Source: an uncultured Bacteroidota bacterium
GTDB taxonomy: Bacteria; Bacteroidota; Bacteroidia; Chitinophagales; LD1
Length of the DNA: 64,000 bases
NCBI GenBank assembly: GCA_903919075.1
Contig: CAIXGR010000040.1
Span: 1 to 64,000, forward strand
Direction of reading: 5' to 3'
Below the pieces are notes generated by a model. That model worked only from the letters and a program-made list of their open reading frames with translations, was not told where the DNA came from and did no database searches. The position numbers were made by a program, and so were the translations under genes. This document shows, one piece after another, positions 1-9,900 of this stretch. Position 1 is the stretch's first letter. Every line of letters begins with the position of its first letter.

Positions 1-1
1 A

Positions 2-874
2 ATTGTAATTATATGTAAAAACGTAGTGGGTAAATCTACTTTCCTAAATATATTATTGGGGATTGAAACTGCGGATTCGGGAAAAATAAATCCGGGTGAA
101 ACAGTGGTGTTCGGATACTTTTCGCAGCAGGGGTTGAAGGTAAAAGAGGATAAGCGGGTGATTGAATTTGTAAAGGATATTGCCGAGTATTTTCCGTTGG
201 CCGATGGTACTAAGGTTTCGGCATCGCAGTTTTTGCAGATATTTCAGTTTACGCCCGACCAGCAATACACTTATATTTCTAAACTGAGCGGGGGCGAAAA
301 AAAGCGTTTGCAGATTCTTTCTATTCTGTTCAGCAATCCTAACTTTTTGGTGTTGGATGAGCCTACGAATGACCTTGACCTGATTACATTAAACGTGTTG
401 GAAGATTTTTTAGAATCGTACCAGGGCTGTGTAATTATTGTTTCGCACGACCGGTATTTTATGGATAAGTTGGTTGACCACCTTTTTGTTTTTGAAGGCG
501 ATGGAGTGGTAACTGATTTTACCGGTAATTATACAGAGTGGAGAAAGGCGCAGGTTAAAGCAAAAAAATCGGGCGTTAGAAGCAGCCATGAAACACAACT
601 AACCAGCAGTAGTGCCGCAGCCGAGGAACCGGTAGCTACAACAATTGCAGACAAGAAACGCAAACCTACCTTTAAAGAAAAAATTGAATTTGAAAAACTG
701 GAAAAGGAAATTCCGGAGTTTGAAAAAAAGAAGGTTGAGTTGAATGATAAAGTAAACTCGGGGGAGTTGCCTTATGACCAATTGAACAAGGCCATTCAGG
801 ATTTAGGTAATGTATCCGTTCAATTAGAAAAAATGGAATTGCGGTGGCTGGAGTTGAGTGAGTTGGTGAAGTAA
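2..874 (+). CDS. ABC-F family ATP-binding cassette protein, 3' part only
   Basis: This is the C-terminal ATPase half of a soluble ABC-F protein (Uup/EttA-like group, acting at the ribosome rather than in transport). The reading frame is open to the window edge, so the first ATPase domain lies outside. Visible in order are the end of Walker A (GKST), a Q-loop (GYFSQQ), the signature LSGGEKKRLQIL, Walker B LVLDEPTNDLD, and the switch His in VSHDRYF. A charged C-terminal coiled coil follows (about the last 70 residues), as in Uup-type members. Oddity: the Walker A preceding GKST reads CKNVV where the family normally has GxNGV; both changes fit G-to-T differences and sit at the sequence edge, so base errors are possible. 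The exact subfamily cannot be decided from half a protein. Confidence 0.9.
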   Translation: MVIICKNVVGKSTFLNILLGIETADSGKINPGETVVFGYFSQQGLKVKEDKRVIEFVKDIAEYFPLADGTKVSASQFLQIFQFTPDQQYTYISKLSGGEKKRLQILSILFSNPNFLVLDEPTNDLDLITLNVLEDFLESYQGCVIIVSHDRYFMDKLVDHLFVFEGDGVVTDFTGNYTEWRKAQVKAKKSGVRSSHETQLTSSSAAAEEPVATTIADKKRKPTFKEKIEFEKLEKEIPEFEKKKVELNDKVNSGELPYDQLNKAIQDLGNVSVQLEKMELRWLELSELVK

Positions 875-912
875 CCCCTTCCGTCCCCTAAAGGGGAGAC
901 CAGAGCGAAATA
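874..912. repeat. Intergenic repeat, copy 1
   Basis: A 39-base stretch directly after the ABC-F stop codon is repeated almost exactly at 3164-3201, also directly after a stop codon. It contains the self-complementary core TCCCCTAAAGGGGA, able to form a short hairpin. It could be a small dispersed repeat that also acts as a 3' end structure. Confidence 0.6.
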
Positions 913-977
913 CTAAAAAGCATTTTCCGTTCCTTGTAAAATTAGTAGTATTGGGCTTAGACTACCCGTCATCCCCC

Positions 978-1034
978 CAATTCAATTCGCCGTCTTCGAC
1001 GATTGAATTGAATTGTCCCCCTTCGAAGGGGGAC
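978..1034. repeat. Two adjoining inverted repeats
   Basis: CAATTCAATTC (978-988) pairs with GAATTGAATTG (1005-1015), leaving a 16-base loop. It is directly followed by the perfect 20-base palindrome at 1015-1034 (GTCCCCC, central TTCGAA, GGGGGAC). They could serve as a terminator or be remnants of a small mobile repeat; there is no clear U tract. Confidence 0.55.
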
Positions 1035-1170
1035 GAGAGAAAGACCCAATATTATCTTCGATCAATGTGGTTAATTACTGCATAAAACCAAAATATAAAA
1101 TTTAGCTATTTTTGTTATATTTGCAGTACGGCACTATGAAGTGTTGACATGAAAGCCTTTGGCGTTATGA

Positions 1171-1258
1171 GGCAGGGGTTACAGGGGTTACACTTTTATA
1201 AGGCAATATATTGATTGGCAGGTATTTGATTTTTAAAGTGTAACCTGTAACCTCTGCC
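1171..1258. other. Large imperfect inverted repeat, possible structured RNA
   Basis: The arm at 1171-1196 (starting GGCAGGGGTTACAG) is complementary to 1235-1258 (ending CTGTAACCTCTGCC), with one mismatch and a two-base bulge over about 24 pairs and a loop near 38 bases. A TAnnTTTG box lies about 50 bases upstream. This could be a small RNA, a terminator-like structure or a repeat element; the sequence alone cannot separate these. Confidence 0.45.
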
Positions 1259-1471
1259 CGATATTAAAGTTTTGATTATTAATATATTGTGGCATACAAT
1301 AGCTTAGTTGGGGTGACAGTTTTGTAGAATGAATTGATTATTAGTGAGTAGAAATGTAACCCATTGTATGAACAGGATTTTTTAGATTAATATGATATCT
1401 ATTTACAATTATATGACAGATAAAAATATTTATTCGTCCTTTATCTCGTTACATTGCGTTAAAGTTCACTC

Positions 1472-3160
1472 ATGAAAATATTTTACTTTATTGCATTTTC
1501 ATTTTTATTGTTCATTAACGCTAACATTCCTGCGCAACCGCCAAATTGGGAATGGGCCAAAAATGCCGGGCATACCAATACGCCTACAAATCAAAGTGTA
1601 AGTACCGATGCTTTTGGAAACGTTTACGTAGCGGGAAATTTTTTTAGCACTACTATTGTTTTTGGAAATGATACGCTGATCAATTTGACTAATCCGGATA
1701 CTGCGCATCTTGTCAGTGATATTTTTATTACCAAATATGATTCATCTGGTAATGTGCTTTGGGCAAAAAGCGCTATCGGTCCGGGAAGCAATGCCACTAG
1801 TATCTGTACAGATGCTTTAGGGGATTTTTATGTAACGGGCTATTTTTCTGATTCCCTTATTTTCGGAAATACCGTCTTAACCAATAATCATTCAGAAAGT
1901 GTGTTTACTGCAAAGTTCAATTCATCTGGCAATGTAATATGGGCAAAAACTACTGTTACAACCAGCAACAATTGTTCATTTAATATGGGCAGGAGTATAA
2001 GCACCGATTTTTCCGGAAACGTTTATATAACAGGTTATTTTTCCAACGCCAATATTATTTTTGACAGCATTATCTTAATAAACTCAGGCACCACATCTTG
2101 TAACTGGGATTTTTTTATTGCTAAATATGATTCGGCAGGCGGTATAATTTGGGCCAAAAATGCCGGTGGCTATTACAATGAATTGGGTCAAAGCATAAAT
2201 GCGGACGCCTTAGGAAATATTTATGTAACCGGATTTTTCAGTAATAGTGATATTACTTTTGGAAACATTACTTTAACCCCTGCTATAAATGCTAATTGTT
2301 TTATCGTAAAATACGATTCTACAGGTGGTGTAGTCTGGGCAAATAGTATTGTAGGCGATATTTCAGACTGCAGTTTAAATATTGATATTTCTGGTACTAT
2401 TTACTTAACCGGAGGGTTTTCAGGCACTGCAGTTTTTGGGAACGATACTTTAATTGACAGATCAACCATAGGACGTTCTAATATTTTTATCGCAAAATAT
2501 AGTTCCTACGGAACGCCGATTTGGGGTAAATGTGTCGGCGGGACTAATTATGATGCAGGGCAAAGCATATGCACTGATACTCGAGGTAACATTTATGCAA
2601 CCGGCTACTTTGCCAGTTCCAGCATTGTGTTCGGAAACGACTCTTTAATTAATAGTGCAAATGCGGGCGGAGCCGACGTTTTTGTTGTAAAATATGATTC
2701 CACTGGCGCAACACTTTGGACAAAAAGCATAGGCGGGCCAAATTGGAAAATGGGTCAAAGTATTAGCGCAAATACTTTTGGAGATGTTTATATAACAGGA
2801 AGCTTCGGATACCCTGAAATTAATTTTGGAAACATAACCTTAACCAGTTCAAACGGCCTTTTTGACTTTTATATAGCGAAGTTGGGCAATCAGTACACAA
2901 CCGACATTGCAACTGAAAATATTTCGTACGCTCACATCACCGTCTTCCCCAACCCCTCCACCGGCACCTTCAATTTTACCGGTCTCACACCGGGTTCAAC
3001 TATTCAAATTTATAACGTATTAGGAGAAATAATATATAATGAAACTGCTAATAACGAGAGCTACCGGGTAAGCCTTAACAACCAAACTAAAGGGATTTAT
3101 TTTTATCGGGTTAGTGATAATGGGAATGATGTGGGGCAAGGGAAAATTGTTTTGGAGTAG
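1472..3160 (+). CDS. SBBP-repeat beta-propeller protein with type A T9SS sorting domain
   Basis: Secreted protein of 562 residues, probably cell-surface attached or released. A signal peptide (about residues 1-21, cut near IPAQ) is followed by seven visible copies of a roughly 55-residue SBBP-type repeat; each has a core like DAFGNVYVAGNF, then FGNDTLIN and a segment like AKYDSSGNVLWAKS. These probably form a beta-propeller. Residues about 489-562 are a type A T9SS sorting domain, starting VFPNPSTGTFNF and ending with a basic/aliphatic tail (GQGKIVLE). A close relative, cut by the window edge, lies at 63173-64000 and ends with almost the same residues. Ligand and function are unknown; propellers of this kind are common in Bacteroidota secretomes. 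Confidence 0.88.
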   Translation: MKIFYFIAFSFLLFINANIPAQPPNWEWAKNAGHTNTPTNQSVSTDAFGNVYVAGNFFSTTIVFGNDTLINLTNPDTAHLVSDIFITKYDSSGNVLWAKSAIGPGSNATSICTDALGDFYVTGYFSDSLIFGNTVLTNNHSESVFTAKFNSSGNVIWAKTTVTTSNNCSFNMGRSISTDFSGNVYITGYFSNANIIFDSIILINSGTTSCNWDFFIAKYDSAGGIIWAKNAGGYYNELGQSINADALGNIYVTGFFSNSDITFGNITLTPAINANCFIVKYDSTGGVVWANSIVGDISDCSLNIDISGTIYLTGGFSGTAVFGNDTLIDRSTIGRSNIFIAKYSSYGTPIWGKCVGGTNYDAGQSICTDTRGNIYATGYFASSSIVFGNDSLINSANAGGADVFVVKYDSTGATLWTKSIGGPNWKMGQSISANTFGDVYITGSFGYPEINFGNITLTSSNGLFDFYIAKLGNQYTTDIATENISYAHITVFPNPSTGTFNFTGLTPGSTIQIYNVLGEIIYNETANNESYRVSLNNQTKGIYFYRVSDNGNDVGQGKIVLE

Positions 3161-3163
3161 GGC

Positions 3164-3201
3164 ACCCCTTCCGTCCCCTAAAGGGGAAACCAGAGCAAAT
3201 A
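3164..3201. repeat. Intergenic repeat, copy 2
   Basis: Near-identical second copy of the repeat at 874-912: CCCCTTCCGTCCCCTAAAGG, then GGA, ACCAGAGC. It starts four bases after the preceding stop codon. The two copies share position relative to a gene end as well as sequence. Confidence 0.6.
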
Positions 3202-3259
3202 CACAATAAAAATACATTTAACTACGGAGGCACGGAGAAAACAGCCGATAGTATCATAT

Positions 3260-3303
3260 AAAAACAGAAGCCATTCCGCTAACCCGGAATGGCTTCTGTT
3301 TTT
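3260..3303. terminator. Bidirectional rho-independent terminator
   Basis: A perfect 19-base-pair stem (arms 3260-3278 and 3285-3303, core ACAGAAGCCATTCCG) with a six-base loop. It has an A run on the left and a T run on the right, so it can stop transcription from both sides. It lies between the convergent T9SS gene and citrate synthase gene. Confidence 0.9.
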
Positions 3304-3315
3304 ATAAAGTAAAAA

Positions 3316-4602
3316 TTATTTTCTCTCCTTAATCCCTACAAACGGGCGTTGAATTTCGCCGGTGTATATTTGGCGCGGGCGGCCTATGTCTTCGTTTCTT
3401 TCGCGCATCTCTTTCCATTGCGAAACCCAGCCCGGTAGGCGGCCTAAGGCAAACAGCACGGTAAACATTGGCGTTGGGAAACCAAGCGCTTTGTAAATAA
3501 TGCCTGAATAGAAATCGACGTTAGGGTAAAGTTTTCTTTCAATAAAATATGGGTCGTTAAGTGCGGCTTCTTCCAGCTCTTTAGCAATTTCAAGAAGCGG
3601 GTCGTGCACGCCTAATTTTTTCAAAATGTTATCGCAGGCTTTTTTAATAATTTTTGCGCGCGGGTCGAAGTTTTTGTAAACGCGGTGTCCGAATCCAAAC
3701 AGCAGACGTTTTTTGTCTTTTGCTTCGGCTACTACTTTCTTTACGTTTCCATTATCGTTATCGCGAATGTATTCGAGCATTTCCAATACTTCCTGGTTTG
3801 CACCTCCGTGGCGCGGGCCCCAAAGTGCGGCAATACCGGCACCGATAGATGCATATAAGTTTGCATGTGACGAGCCTACGATACGCACGGTTGATGTAGA
3901 ACAGTTTTGTTCGTGATCGGCATGAAGAATTAATAGTTTGTTCATGGCATCGGTAATTACCGGATCGGGCGTAAACTCTTCGGTAACGTTGCCAAAAGTC
4001 ATATACAAAAAGTTGGTAACGTAGTCGTATTTATTTTGCGGGTAAAGCACCGGATGGCCTTTACCTTTTTTCTGAATCATAGCAGCCAAGGTTGGCATTT
4101 TAGCCAATAGCCGAATTATAGTAAGGTTAGTTGCCTCGGGGCTTTTGTTAGGGTTCAGTGAATCCGGGTAGAAAGATGAAAGCGATGCAATTAAAGTCAT
4201 TAACTGCCCCATTGGGTGTGAACCGGCCGGGAAAACTTCGAACACCTTCACGATGTTTTCATGCACCAGCGTGTGCTGTGTAAGGCTTCCTTCAAATACC
4301 GCCAATTGGCTTGCAGTGGGCAAACTGCCGTAAAGCAAAAGATACATTACCTCGGTAAAAGATGATTTTTCGGCAAGATCTTCAATATTATATCCACGGT
4401 AGCGCAGAATTCCTTTTTCGCCATCCAAAAAAGTAATGGCGCTTTCGGTGCAGCCGGTGTTTTTGTAACCCTCGTCGTAAGTTACTCAACCGGTTTGGGC
4501 TCGCAGTTTAGTAATATCAACTGCTTTTTCGTTTTCGGTTCCTGTAATTACAGGCAGCTCATAGCTTTTACCCTGGATGGTGAGATTGGCTGTTTCAGAC
4601 AT
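3316..4602 (-). CDS. gltA: Citrate synthase gene interrupted by one in-frame TGA
   Basis: Citrate synthase condenses acetyl-CoA and oxaloacetate to citrate, the first TCA-cycle step. Read from the ATG at 4602 the frame spans 429 codons including its stop, the normal type II length. It matches the family from the start (MSETANLTIQGKSYEL) through DGEKGILRYRGYNIEDLAEK, the catalytic His regions (HADHEQNCSTSTVR, GPRHGGAN, FGHRVYKNFDPRAK) and the catalytic Asp region (NVDFYSGI). Codon 39 (4486-4488 on the plus strand) is TGA, where relatives have a sense codon between TG and VT; homology continues in the same frame on both sides. Without readthrough only the part from about 4428 (a TTG codon) remains open. 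This is a nonsense mutation or a base error; TGA is a normal stop elsewhere here (rnpA). Confidence 0.85.
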
Positions 4603-4957
4603 GGCTTTAATTAATTAATGTTTTTTTATACTATAACAGCACCGGTTAAATGGTGCTTTTCGATTCTCTTAATTAACCAATCTGGTTCTCAATTACGGCG
4701 CTCCGGCTAATTCTATCACAGTTCTTTGCCTATACCAAAATGCCATCAAACCTTTCCGCCCTTAAACAGAGCCCGCTGATACTTTTGGTACCGGCAAGCA
4801 GGCAGGCGCGCCAAAAGTAATAAAACAAGTAATAAATAATAGCTTAGTACATAATATCATCTTCTTTCTTTTTCACACGACTGTAATAACGGAACTGAAA
4901 CAAAAATGTTCGGGTATAGAAGGCGGGGCTTCTATACAACTTCCGAATGGTATTAGG
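4603..4957. other. Gap upstream of citrate synthase
   Basis: No protein gene is visible. Minor structures are a six-base-pair hairpin in the citrate synthase leader (4638-4657, AGCACC/GGTGCT), an inverted pair TACTTTTGG/CCAAAAGTA (4780-4788 and 4811-4819), and a nine-base-pair hairpin GTATAGAAG/CTTCTATAC (4914-4937) that may end the minus-strand gene starting at 5404. None has a strong poly-T tract. Confidence 0.45.
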
Positions 4958-5404
4958 CTAGAATATGAGGGATGCGCCCAATGAACCATTGGGTAAAAGG
5001 CCGGTTTGCAGGCTCATGTATTTAAGGCGAGTTTTAAAGTTGATTTTGTTCTTTATACCAAACCCGCCTAGTATAAAGCCACCTACTATACTTATGCCGC
5101 CCGCCACCAAATATATAGTGCCCTGTTGGTGGTTTCGGTTAATATCGGCTGTTGGGTTAGTGTTGCTTGGGTCGGGCATGGTGTTATAAACCTGGGAGCC
5201 TTCGTAAATAAAATAGCTGCCTGCAGCGCATAGGGCCACACCGCCCCCTATCATTAATGTGCCACTGGTATTTAGGCGGGCAAGATGCACCGAATCAGTA
5301 TGGCTGAATGCATGCAGGGCAGGCCTTGACTTAGTGGAATCGGGCTGTGCTGTTACATCAGTAAATATGCACAAAAGGACAAAGAGGAGAAAGTATAGTT
5401 TCAT
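4958..5404 (-). CDS. Small exported membrane protein, unknown function
   Basis: I do not recognise this 148-residue protein. It has an N-terminal signal sequence (MKLYFLLFVLLCIFTDVTA), a polar stretch, and two glycine-rich hydrophobic segments (around GTLMIGGGVALCAAGSYFIY and YLVAGGISIVGGFILGGFGI), which fits a small inner-membrane protein or a short membrane-inserted lipid-facing hairpin. It starts 20 bases downstream of the pheS stop on the same strand, so it is probably cotranscribed with pheS, but nothing links it functionally to tRNA charging. A nine-base-pair hairpin at 4914-4937 follows its stop. Confidence 0.65.
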   Translation of the reverse strand: MKLYFLLFVLLCIFTDVTAQPDSTKSRPALHAFSHTDSVHLARLNTSGTLMIGGGVALCAAGSYFIYEGSQVYNTMPDPSNTNPTADINRNHQQGTIYLVAGGISIVGGFILGGFGIKNKINFKTRLKYMSLQTGLLPNGSLGASLIF

Positions 5405-5424
5405 TGGTTTGATATACCAGGTAT

Positions 5425-6453
5425 TTACCCTGCTGAAAATTGCTTGAGAAAGCGAATGTCGTTTTCAAGAAACAGGCGCAGGTCGTTGATTTGATATTTT
5501 AGCATGGTAATTCTTTCTATACCCATGCCAAACGCAAAGCCTGAATATTTTTTCGGGTCTATTTTGCAATTTTCAAGTACGGCAGGATCAACCATGCCAC
5601 AGCCGCCAATCTCAACCCAACCTGAGTATTTGCAAACAGGACAGCCTTTTTGGCCACATACAAAACACGAAATATCTACCTCGGCACTAGGCTCGGTAAA
5701 AGGAAAAAACGAGGGGCGAAAACGTATTTCGGTATTTCTGCCGAACATTTCTTGAGCAAAATAAAATATGCACTGTTTTAAATCAACGAAAGAAACATTT
5801 TCGTCAATATATAAACCTTCAATCTGGTGAAACGTACAGTGGGCGCGCGCCGTAATGGTTTCATTACGATAAACGCGACCAGGAAAAATATACCGCATAG
5901 GTGGCTTCTCATTCTCCATTACCCGTATTTGCACACTTGAGGTTTGGGTTCGTAAAAGCGTGTTTTTATCTTCAGAAAGAAAGAAAGTATCCTGCATATC
6001 TCGAGCTGGATGGTCGGCTGGGGTATTTAGTGCTGTAAAATTGTGCCAATCGTCTTCAATCTCTGGCCCTTCAACTACAGCAAAACCTATGCGTCCGAAA
6101 ATTTCAATCATCTTATTTTTGATAATGGAAAGCGGATGGCGGGTGCCTAGAGGAATATCATAACCCGGGGCAGTTAAATCAGGGGTCTCTGTTTTTGAAG
6201 ATTTGCCGGTTTGAAATGATTGCCGTAGTTCCTCGAATTTATTTTCGGCAGCGGCCTTTAAGGTGTTCATTAATTGGCCGTATTCTTTCTTCCTTTCGTT
6301 GGGCAATTGAGCCATGTGTCCGAACAAATCTTTCAATACACTTTTAGTTCCTAGGTATTTAATCCGGAATTGCTCCAACTCATCATTATTAGCCGGTGCC
6401 GATGAATTAATTTCAAGTAAAACACTGTTGGCTTTATCAAAAATTTGCTGCAT
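5425..6453 (-). CDS. pheS: Phenylalanine--tRNA ligase alpha subunit
   Basis: Alpha subunit of the alpha2/beta2 class II synthetase that attaches phenylalanine to tRNA-Phe. The 342-residue length is normal for bacterial PheS. An N-terminal helical tRNA-binding part (about 1-90) is followed by the catalytic core: [35 protein letters not shown], motif 2 around [20 protein letters not shown], the segment [19 protein letters not shown], and motif 3 [18 protein letters not shown] near the C-terminus. A Cys-containing loop ([17 protein letters not shown]) resembles the zinc-like knuckle seen in many PheS proteins. The beta-subunit gene pheT is not adjacent, so the two subunits are encoded at separate loci. 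Confidence 0.97.
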   Translation of the reverse strand: MQQIFDKANSVLLEINSSAPANNDELEQFRIKYLGTKSVLKDLFGHMAQLPNERKKEYGQLMNTLKAAAENKFEELRQSFQTGKSSKTETPDLTAPGYDIPLGTRHPLSIIKNKMIEIFGRIGFAVVEGPEIEDDWHNFTALNTPADHPARDMQDTFFLSEDKNTLLRTQTSSVQIRVMENEKPPMRYIFPGRVYRNETITARAHCTFHQIEGLYIDENVSFVDLKQCIFYFAQEMFGRNTEIRFRPSFFPFTEPSAEVDISCFVCGQKGCPVCKYSGWVEIGGCGMVDPAVLENCKIDPKKYSGFAFGMGIERITMLKYQINDLRLFLENDIRFLKQFSAG

Positions 6454-6912
6454 GGGGTAAAAATAAAAACTTATTTAGTTTTAGCATTTGTCAGAAAGCA
6501 TATAGATAAATACCCATTTATGCCACTTACAGAACAGTAACTTAACAGCTGGGAAGAAATATTACTACGCATAAAGCTATAAACTAACTGATAAATAGCG
6601 CACTAGGACTGTTATACAAGGTACAATAGGTTAAAATAATACCAGTTTAACAAAGCCAAATATAAAGCCATTGAAAACCATTTAGAAAGGCAACTTAAGG
6701 AGAAGAAATTAAGTATAATACATTTAATACTATGGGTGGATTTTAGTAAATTGCTCATCCCCTTGGTATGCCTGTTTTTTTATGAAGGTAAAAAAGCAGT
6801 AAAAACTATTTGTAGCAAACAACAAAATGACAAAAAAATACATCTACTTATTAGTTTAAGTTGGTGGTAAAAACTTTATAAGACTTATACTTTTTCTATT
6901 ACGCCGAGAATT
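6454..6912. other. A+T-rich gap between divergent genes
   Basis: About 460 bases separate pheS (minus) from the SprB-like gene (plus) and should hold both promoters. I see no ORF worth calling and no complete TTTG-N19-TAnnTTTG promoter. The best fragments are TAAGTTTT upstream of pheS and TACTTTTT near 6890 on the plus strand. Confidence 0.4.
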
Positions 6913-9900
6913 ATGATACGGAAAATACTCTTTTTACTGGTGTGCAGCATTTGCTTTGCCTGCAAGAGTTTTTCCTGTGTTGGTTCTCAATCATATACCA
7001 CCAATCCAGCACCTGGACCTGGTAATACTTATACCGCAGGCCAGGTAGTAACTTTTTGTTATACCATAAACGGCTACAACCAGGTAAATTCCAATTGGCT
7101 TCATGGCTTAACCTTTACCTTTGGTTCGGGTTGGAACGCCAATTCTTTTACTGTGGTTAGTGCACCACTACCTGTTAGCGGAACTGGTACTTGGGGCTAT
7201 TACCCTAACGGAGAAACGAGTTCTAATACAGGTATACATTATAGCGCGGGGTTTTACTTTGAAACAGCTACCGGTGCGGCCTGCGGGTGCACCAATGGAA
7301 ACCCCGGGGATAATTACGGCGACGATTGTGCCTCGGGCAATTGTTCCTGGACTTTTTGCTTTTCACTACAGGTAAGCAATAATGCATCACCGGGGGCAAG
7401 CCTATCTCTAAAAATTACACCCACCGGCGATGGTGCCAGCGGATCATGGGGTAACCCTGGGTGTAGTGATCCTGCTTCCTCTATAAGTACATCTACCGTA
7501 GCTGCACATATTCTTGTTGTTAACACTACCGGCACTAATGTTACTTGTGCCGGTGCGTGTAATGGCAAAGCTATTGCAACAGCTAGCAATGGCTCACCGC
7601 CTTATCTTTATAAATGGAGCACTACGCCTACGCAGCATACGCCTAACATATCAAATCTTTGCCCAGGAACATACTACGTTACTGTAACGGATTTAAATAA
7701 TACCAGCGCAACGGCTTCTATAACCATTACTCAGCCTGCACCCATTACAAAAACTGATAGCATAGTCAATCCAACATGTAGTGGCACTTGTACCGGGGCT
7801 GTAATAGTTAATGCAACAGGTGGAACACTCCCCTATAATTATGCATGGAGCGCCGGTGCTGCGCCAAACGCATCAGCCGACTATACTTTATGTGCGGGCG
7901 CTGTAAACGTGGTGGTCACGGATTCTAATCATTGTTCTATTACTTCATCTTACACGTTGGTTGACCCGCCGGTTGTAATCGTTAATTTAGTTTCACAAAG
8001 TAACGCACTGTGTTACGGTTCAAACACAGGCTCGCTAACTGTAAGTGGCACTGGTGGTACATCCGGGCATTTTAATTACCATTGGTCTAATTCCATTAAC
8101 GGGCCTACCGATAGCACACTTGTAGCGGCTAATTATAAAGTTACGGCTACCGATTTAAATGGATGCACCGCAACTGGTTCTTATACAATCTCGCAGCCTT
8201 CAACATTTATTGTTATTGATTCGCCGGTTATAACGAATATAAAGTGTCATGGTTTGCATGATGGGGCTATTAGCGCCAAAGCTAACGGAGGCGCAGGAAC
8301 ACTTAATTATAGCTGGGAAGAAGTGTCAACATCGGCGTTTTTATTCGGTCAAACTATTACTAATCTTTCGGCTGATTCGTATAATCTTACTGTAACCGAT
8401 AGCACCAATTGCCAGGCTTTAGCCAACTACCAAGTGCTTGATGCCGCTGCCTTGACGATAGATTCACTTACCATTTCTGCACCCACTTGTTATGGGGTAA
8501 ATAACGGAACCGGAGCCATATATGCACATGGCGGCACCGGTAATTTAAATTATAATTGGAACGGTACTGCCGCCGATACCACAGCCTTACTGAATAATAT
8601 TGGTACCGGACCTTTAACTATAACCATACTGGATGGAAACAATTGCATTGTAAAGGATTCAGCCTTTGTTACGCAGCCGCCACAAATTGTTATTAATGTA
8701 TTGAATCAGGTAAATGTTTTATGCAATGCCGGGGCAAATGGCAGTATAACAATTAGTACATCCGGTGGTGTTGCGGGCTATACCTATCTTTGGAACAACT
8801 ATCAAACCGGCCCAACAGACACGGCTTTGGCTGCCGGTGCAGTTACTGTTACAGTTACCGATTCGCATGCCTGTACGGTTTCGCAAACATTTAATATTAC
8901 CCAAACCTCTACATTGGTTGCTAACCCGCTTGAAACAGATAACAAATGCTTTTCTGCAGCCGATGGCTTAATTGATGCAAATATAACCGGTGGCTCGCCA
9001 CCCTATTCGTTTATGTGGTCCGACTCTCAATCTACGCAAATAGCTCATGCACTTCCAGCGGGTACGTATACTTGTACCGTTACAGATTATGATGGCTGCA
9101 CCTTATTGGCAACAAGCACTGTTAACCAGCCAGAGGATATAGTTATATACGATTCAACAATTGCTGTAAAATGCAATGGGCAAAATAGCGGGATGATAAC
9201 AATTGCTGCAACCGGAGGGGTTTCTCCTTTTACATTTGCATGTACACAGGATGAGGCAATTTTTAAATACGCGCAGAACGGAATTATTACACAACTTGAT
9301 ACCGGTATATATTCAGTTATAGCCTCTGATGGTAACGGGTGCACTAAAAATATAGCGGCCTATGTGCCAAGTGCAGTGCCTGATAGTTTTACTACAGCTA
9401 CTGATTCAACATTATGCTATGGGGTGGCTTTTCGTGACGGGGCAGCCCATATAGTTGCAACAACTTTGCAAAATGCGCCTTATCAATATGGAATTGATGG
9501 GGGGGCCTTTCAGTTAAACGGGTATTTTCCGGGGCTTGCTGCCGGGGCGCATCTTATCTTAGCAATTAATACAAACGGCTGTATAGATTCATTACCGGTA
9601 TCAATTTATGAACCACCACCTGTAATTGTTCAGATGGTTCCTGATACAATTGTAATTCCTTTGGGGCAAAGCCAAAGTGTAAAGGTAAATTACTTGAATA
9701 TTAGTAATGCCATTTATAGCTGGGAACCTGCTATGGGCTTAAGTTGTATGGATTGTGCCGAACCTGTGTTGAGCCCGTACGTTTCGGGTACTTATACCGT
9801 AACAGCAAGTATGCAAAGTGTCGATGCCATTTGTTCGGGTTATAATACTTTGTACGTTGAGGTATTGCCCGAAAGAAATGTATTTGTGCCTAATGCTTTC

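Larger units (their letters stand above)
875..1471. other. Gene-poor gap with repeats and hairpins
   Basis: No convincing protein gene is visible in these roughly 600 bases. The stretch holds a dispersed repeat (874-912), nested inverted repeats (978-1034), a possible promoter -7 box TATATTTG (1116-1123) and a large imperfect inverted repeat (1171-1258). The longest ORF overlapping the latter is only about 21 codons (from 1150). The remainder, 1260-1471, is A+T-rich leader sequence for the next gene. Confidence 0.6.

Noticed and set aside
4486-4488. TGA recoded as tryptophan or selenocysteine in citrate synthase
   Set aside because: rnpA ends with TGA in the same window, Trp is coded by TGG throughout, no selenocysteine structure is visible, and citrate synthases do not have selenocysteine.
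7500-9400. CRISPR-like or tandem DNA repeats in the SprB-like gene
   Set aside because: The periodicity is at protein level (SprB repeats, about 80-90 codons) with divergent DNA; there are no short identical repeats with unique spacers anywhere in the window.
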